Positions 45,203 through 48,500 of a stretch of DNA of 48,500 bases are shown in pieces (the stretch's first letter is position 1; each line of letters starts with the position of its first letter). Below the pieces are notes generated by a model that worked only from the letters and a program-made list of their open reading frames with translations, ran no database searches and was not told where the DNA came from. The position numbers and the translations under genes were made by a program. This stretch comes from Symbiodinium natans (taxonomy: Eukaryota > Sar > Dinophyceae > Suessiales > Symbiodiniaceae). The DNA is taken from assembly GCA_905221605.1 (NCBI GenBank), contig CAJNDS010000580.1, positions 761,776 to 810,275 on the forward strand, in the 5' to 3' direction.

Positions 45203-47379
45203 GCCGGCGAAGAACCCTATAGTGTTTAGGGCTTAGGTTTTTGGGGTTTTAGGGTTTAGGGTTTAGGGAACCCCAAGCCCTAATCCCCAAAACCCCTAAA
45301 GTCCTGGACCCCAGGAACCCGAAAACCCCAGATTTCCTGAAATCCTAAGCCCTGGAGGCTGAGCTTGGGGCTACTGAGGTGTCCAGCGGGGTTTTGCCTA
45401 GCATGCCTCAGCAGGATATTTGTCCTTGCGTCCTTGAAAGGATGCTTGATGTGCAATATGTCCTATTTCCCCTAAACCCTAAGCCCTAAACCTTAAACCT
45501 TAAACCCTAAACCCTAAACCCTCAGCCCCAAACCACCCCAGACCTTGAACCTTAAGCTTGGGCCTGTGGGTGTATAGGGCTTCCGGTGTAAAGGCAGCTT
45601 GGGTTCAGGGGTTTAAGGGTTTAGGGTGGGGTTTCGAGGTTTAGGGATGCCGCAAGCCCGCATTTGGACCAAGCAACATGCCACAATTTGAAGCGCCTCT
45701 GACTGCCCTCACCCTCAAGACCCCACCCTACCCTGCCCCAAACCCGCAAAACCAGAGCCTGCGGTATCTCTCCTACCGCTCCCATTCCCTCCCCGCCTTG
45801 CCTCCTGAAAAAGAAAGACAGGTCCGGGGACCTTCAATTGTCTGCAACTCGGGGGCATAGAAGGTGCTAGGTGGATCTGGGACTTCCTCAGATTTGCTTT
45901 TGGGGCTTTGGGCCAGAAGGCTTTCCCCAGAATAGGGAGGGGGGGGAGGGGGATAGAGGGCCAACCGTGGACTGACCAATCAGAGTTTAGGGTTCAGGGG
46001 TTCAGGGTTTAGGGTTTTGGGTTTAGGGTTCATTGTTTAGGGTTTAGGGTTTGGCGATTTTGATTTGGGGTGTCCAGCATCCATCAGAAAGTGTTTCCAG
46101 GAAACGGAGAAGCCTAAGACCAAATTTAAGAAGCAAGCCCCACCCCTAAACCCTCGAATCCCCAAATCCCCTAAACTCAAAACCCCGTGATTCCAAAAGT
46201 CTGTAACCCCCTTTAAGCCCTTCGCTTTCTTGGTGCTTCTGAGCCGAGGCAGGGCCAGTGGGGCACCGAAGTTCTCCTCCACCAGTACTTCCGCAGCCCG
46301 GCTGGTTTAGGGTTTAGGGCTTAGGGTTTAGGGTTTAGGGTTTAGGGCTTAGGGGTTAGGGTTTAGGGTCTCGTATTGGGAGATGCCTACCCAACGAATC
46401 CCGCGCCCCTCTCCAGGGAATACCTGGGGCCCAATGTGGTTTCCACATCGTCCCCTGCGTGTCGCCCGATAAAGGACCTCAGCTCTACTCCTCCACCCCC
46501 TTCCTCCTTTCTCCCGTGCTGCCCCTCCTCCCCGCAACAAAGGCTGCCCTTTGAATTCCCTGAACCCTAAATTCCCTGAACCCTAAACCCTAAACCCTAA
46601 ACCCTAAACCCTAAACCCTAAACCCTAAACCCTAAACCCTAAACCCTAAACCCTAAACCCTAAACCCTAAACCCTTCTTCGGGGATGAGGAGGAGTGGGG
46701 GATCCTCTGATAGAAGGGCCTTGGGAGTTCGGTAGATGGCTATGACTCCCGAACCCAAGCCCAGCCTCAAGCCTTTCAAACCCCAAAGCCCTGAGTCTAC
46801 CCTAAACCCTAAACCCTAAACCCTAAACCCTAAACCCTAAACCCTAAACCCTAAACCCTAAACCCTAAACCCTAAACCCTAAACCCTAAACCCTAAACCC
46901 TAAACCCTAATTAAACTCTAAACCCTAAAAACGAAACTAGCCCTAAACCCTAAGTTTAAGGTTGGAAGCCATGGGCCCTTCGTACGCTCCCTTTCCCCTT
47001 TTTGTAAAGGGGCTTAAAGGGATCCGAAGTATGGGCCCTCATTGTGTACAGTGTATAACAGGGGACACAAATCAAGGGCCCATGCTTCGGATCCAGCAAG
47101 CTCCAAGTCCTACGCTCGAAAGCCCTAAGCCCTAAGAACTAAACCCTAAACCCTAAGCCCTAAAGCCCTAAAGCTCTAAGCCCTAAACCCTAAACCCTAA
47201 GCCCTAAACCCTAAACCCTAAACCCTAAACTCTAAGCCCTACACCCTAAACCCTAACCCTAACCCCCGCCCCCCCCGTGACTCGACACTCCCGCCATCAG
47301 CGAAGGGCACAACTGCAACACCCCGGATGCCGATGAAGCTGACTGGTTCTACGTGCCCCTCTATGCCACCTGTGTCTAC
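45141..47379 (+). CDS. exostosin-like (GT47) glycosyltransferase, three exons, partial
   Basis: Exons 45141-45202, 46249-46304 and 47306-47379 join in frame. The protein begins DKFCFGQRFYVYELDSTF, continues QGQWGTEVLLHQYFRSP, then GHNCNTPDADEADWFYVP and LYATCVY. RFYVYEL is the usual start of the exostosin domain, GTEVLLHQYFRSP and the (D/E)EADWFYVPLY segment its next conserved blocks, in the correct order and spacing. GT47 enzymes transfer sugars in the secretory pathway; the substrate cannot be told. The 5' part (signal anchor) and the catalytic C-terminal part are not found. Introns of about 1 kb contain arrays of both orientations, as in the CNNM gene. Donors are GC, GT and GT. Confidence 0.85.
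45203..46248. other. exostosin intron
   Basis: Holds short TTTAGGG arrays (45255-45270, 45970-46055), CCCTAAA sequence (45470-45525) and a 60-codon open stretch (45678-45860, Pro/Leu-rich) that is probably chance. A poly-G/poly-C-rich patch lies at 45937-45952. Confidence 0.7.
46249..46304 (+). CDS. exostosin exon b
   Basis: After GAGCCGAG it reads QGQWGTEVLLHQYFRSPA and ends at G|GTTTAG, the first base of a telomere-type array. GTEVLLH.YF is a conserved GT47 block. Confidence 0.85.
46305..47305. other. exostosin intron: arrays and a hairpin element
   Basis: TTTAGGG array at 46305-46370, CCCTAAA arrays at 46563-46675 and 46799-46911, CCCTAAG-rich array at 47120-47265. 47020-47094 is a 75-bp hairpin (GGATCCGAAGTATGGGCCC pairs with GGGCCCATGCTTCGGATCC). 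The open stretches at 46349-46570 are intronic. Confidence 0.85.
47306..47379 (+). CDS. exostosin exon c
   Basis: After AGCGAAG it reads HNCNTPDADEADWFYVPL then YATCVY and ends at GTGAGA. An alternative is that it continues VRLNGPLWC to a later donor. (D/E)EAD.FYVP is diagnostic for the exostosin family. Confidence 0.85.
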
Positions 47380-47941
47380 GTGAGACTGAACGGGCCGCTC
47401 TGGTGCACGATTGAGGGTTGAGGGGTTCGGGGTAAGGACGGTCTTCGATGTTAAGAGTTTTCTGGTTCAGGGTTTAGGGTTGAGGGACGTTTTCAATGTG
47501 TAGGGTTTTGAGTCTAGGGCAGGCAAGAGAGTTGGGCGGGGGCTTCACGCCACTTGTCCTGGTTTCGCGCCTCAGTCAATGCATCGAGTCTCGTAGTGCC
47601 CGCGGCGCAGGGTTTTCTCCCACACGTGGTTTTTCCCTGAAGCTTTGTGTTTCGTTTGTTTTTTGTGAGATGAATGTAAGTGCGGAGTCCAAAGAGAGCT
47701 TAGTCTGTAGAGACTAGGGCTTTATTTTCAGCGTGTCCCTACCCCTAACCCTAAACCCAACTAGACCACATATGTTTCCTTTACACAGTGATTCTCTAGG
47801 GAACCTCCGTCCTACTTTGACGTCACTATTCTGAAGGGTTTGAGGTTTAGGGTGTAGGCTTGCACAAGCTGAAAGCTAATTGCTCCTCTGTCGGAAGCCC
47901 TTTTGAGTTAGAAAGTTTCCCTAGTATCCCCCAGAAACCCC
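47380..47941 (+). other. diverged repeat and unassigned open stretch
   Basis: TTGAGGG/TTTAGGG remnants occupy 47410-47490. 47496-47717 is open (one part reads FSPTRGFSLKLCVSFVFC) without recognisable family. 47735-47940 has no clear feature. Confidence 0.3.
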
Positions 47942-48328
47942 ATGTCAAAAGAGCTTCCAAGTGGATTTCAACACTGGGTTGAAAGAGGTGCAGTTTATCA
48001 CACAGCGTTGCGTCAGCTGGTTTGTATTACCATGGAATGCGCAAGGGCGCACCTGGTGTTTATCTCTGGCAAGCTAGCGCTGCTGCAAGAAATGGGTTGG
48101 CGCATTGGCGCAAAACCGTTCGGACGAGTTCGATGGGTTGAAGCAAGCGTTACACCAGACCTGCTCTTTAACCGGAGTCAGCTTTCCACGGTTAGCACGA
48201 TAAAGGACAGTGCTATTCACGGCCGACCGTTCCACGTCATGCCGTTTGGAAGGTCTGTTTGCACAACGGATGATTCAGAAAGCAGTCGATCTCGACACGC
48301 CAGTCTCAACCGGCTTGGATGTTCGTGA
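47942..48328 (+). CDS. unassigned open frame of 128 codons starting with ATG
   Basis: Open from ATG at 47942 to TGA at 48326-48328; a chance frame of this length is unlikely. It contains QLVCITMECARAHLVFISG and KLALLQEMGWRIGAKPFG. No family recognised. It could be an exon of the exostosin gene's 3' part, a separate gene, or a relic; no exostosin C-terminal motif is visible. Confidence 0.4.
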   Translation: MSKELPSGFQHWVERGAVYHTALRQLVCITMECARAHLVFISGKLALLQEMGWRIGAKPFGRVRWVEASVTPDLLFNRSQLSTVSTIKDSAIHGRPFHVMPFGRSVCTTDDSESSRSRHASLNRLGCS

Positions 48329-48500
48329 CTTACTGGTTACCATGGTGTTGGGCCTTGAGGGTCACGTGGTCACTTGATATGGACCCTCGCCTTCCTTGAA
48401 GGGTTTCAAAGTATGGGCCTTGGGGTTTTCTAGCGCATAAGGGCTTCCCAAGTAAGGGGCCATGGCCCTTGTACCTACCCAAAAGCGGGCCTACTGCGTT
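48329..48500. other. window end, nothing recognised
   Basis: GC-rich unique sequence with small inverted motifs (GGGGCCATGGCCCTT); no repeat array and no clear open frame. Confidence 0.4.

Overview
The window looks like nuclear DNA of a dinoflagellate, most likely from the Symbiodiniaceae or a relative. Four things point there. Telomere-type repeats (TTTAGGG on one strand, CCCTAAA on the other) are scattered through all 48.5 kb in both orientations, not confined to one end. The coding sequence is cut into very short exons whose introns start with GC or GA as well as GT, as known from dinoflagellates. The three recognisable protein families (a CNNM/CorC-type transporter, an ankyrin-BTB protein, a GT47 exostosin-like glycosyltransferase) are abundant in dinoflagellates. 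All of them lie on the + strand, in keeping with unidirectional gene clusters. TTTAGGG telomeres also occur in plants, so the assignment is an inference.

Layout. 1-18300: telomere-like arrays alternate with 50-300 bp unique islands. Many islands hold an open frame between an AG and a GT/GC/GA and could be exons, but no family is recognisable. 18303-26305: eight exons of a DUF21/CNNM transporter join in frame into about 132 residues containing the GEIIPQ and KPLALVLD motifs. Their introns of 0.5-2.2 kb are filled with telomere-like arrays and small inverted-repeat elements. 26600-33400: further candidate exons, a 1 kb CCCCTAAA array with higher-order structure, and an open exon ending in a CaaX-like CCVVL. 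33558-34556: the ankyrin-BTB reading frame, the longest certain coding stretch. 34560-45100: islands, arrays and mobile elements. 45141-47379: three exons of the exostosin-like gene, again with telomere-repeat introns. 47942-48328: an unassigned open frame.

At least eight families of short non-autonomous terminal-inverted-repeat elements (here A to K) recur. Some are nested in one another, one (B at 40079-40186) coincides with a complete intron, and three have telomere-type repeats inserted inside them. The most unusual feature of the window is this combination: telomere repeats used as bulk intron sequence, introner-like elements, and telomere repeats captured inside those elements.

Limits. 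Random open frames of 20-30 codons are common at this base composition, and several exon-like islands fall inside the CNNM introns. Candidate exons without family support are therefore given low confidence. No tRNA, rRNA, spliced-leader or CRISPR was found.
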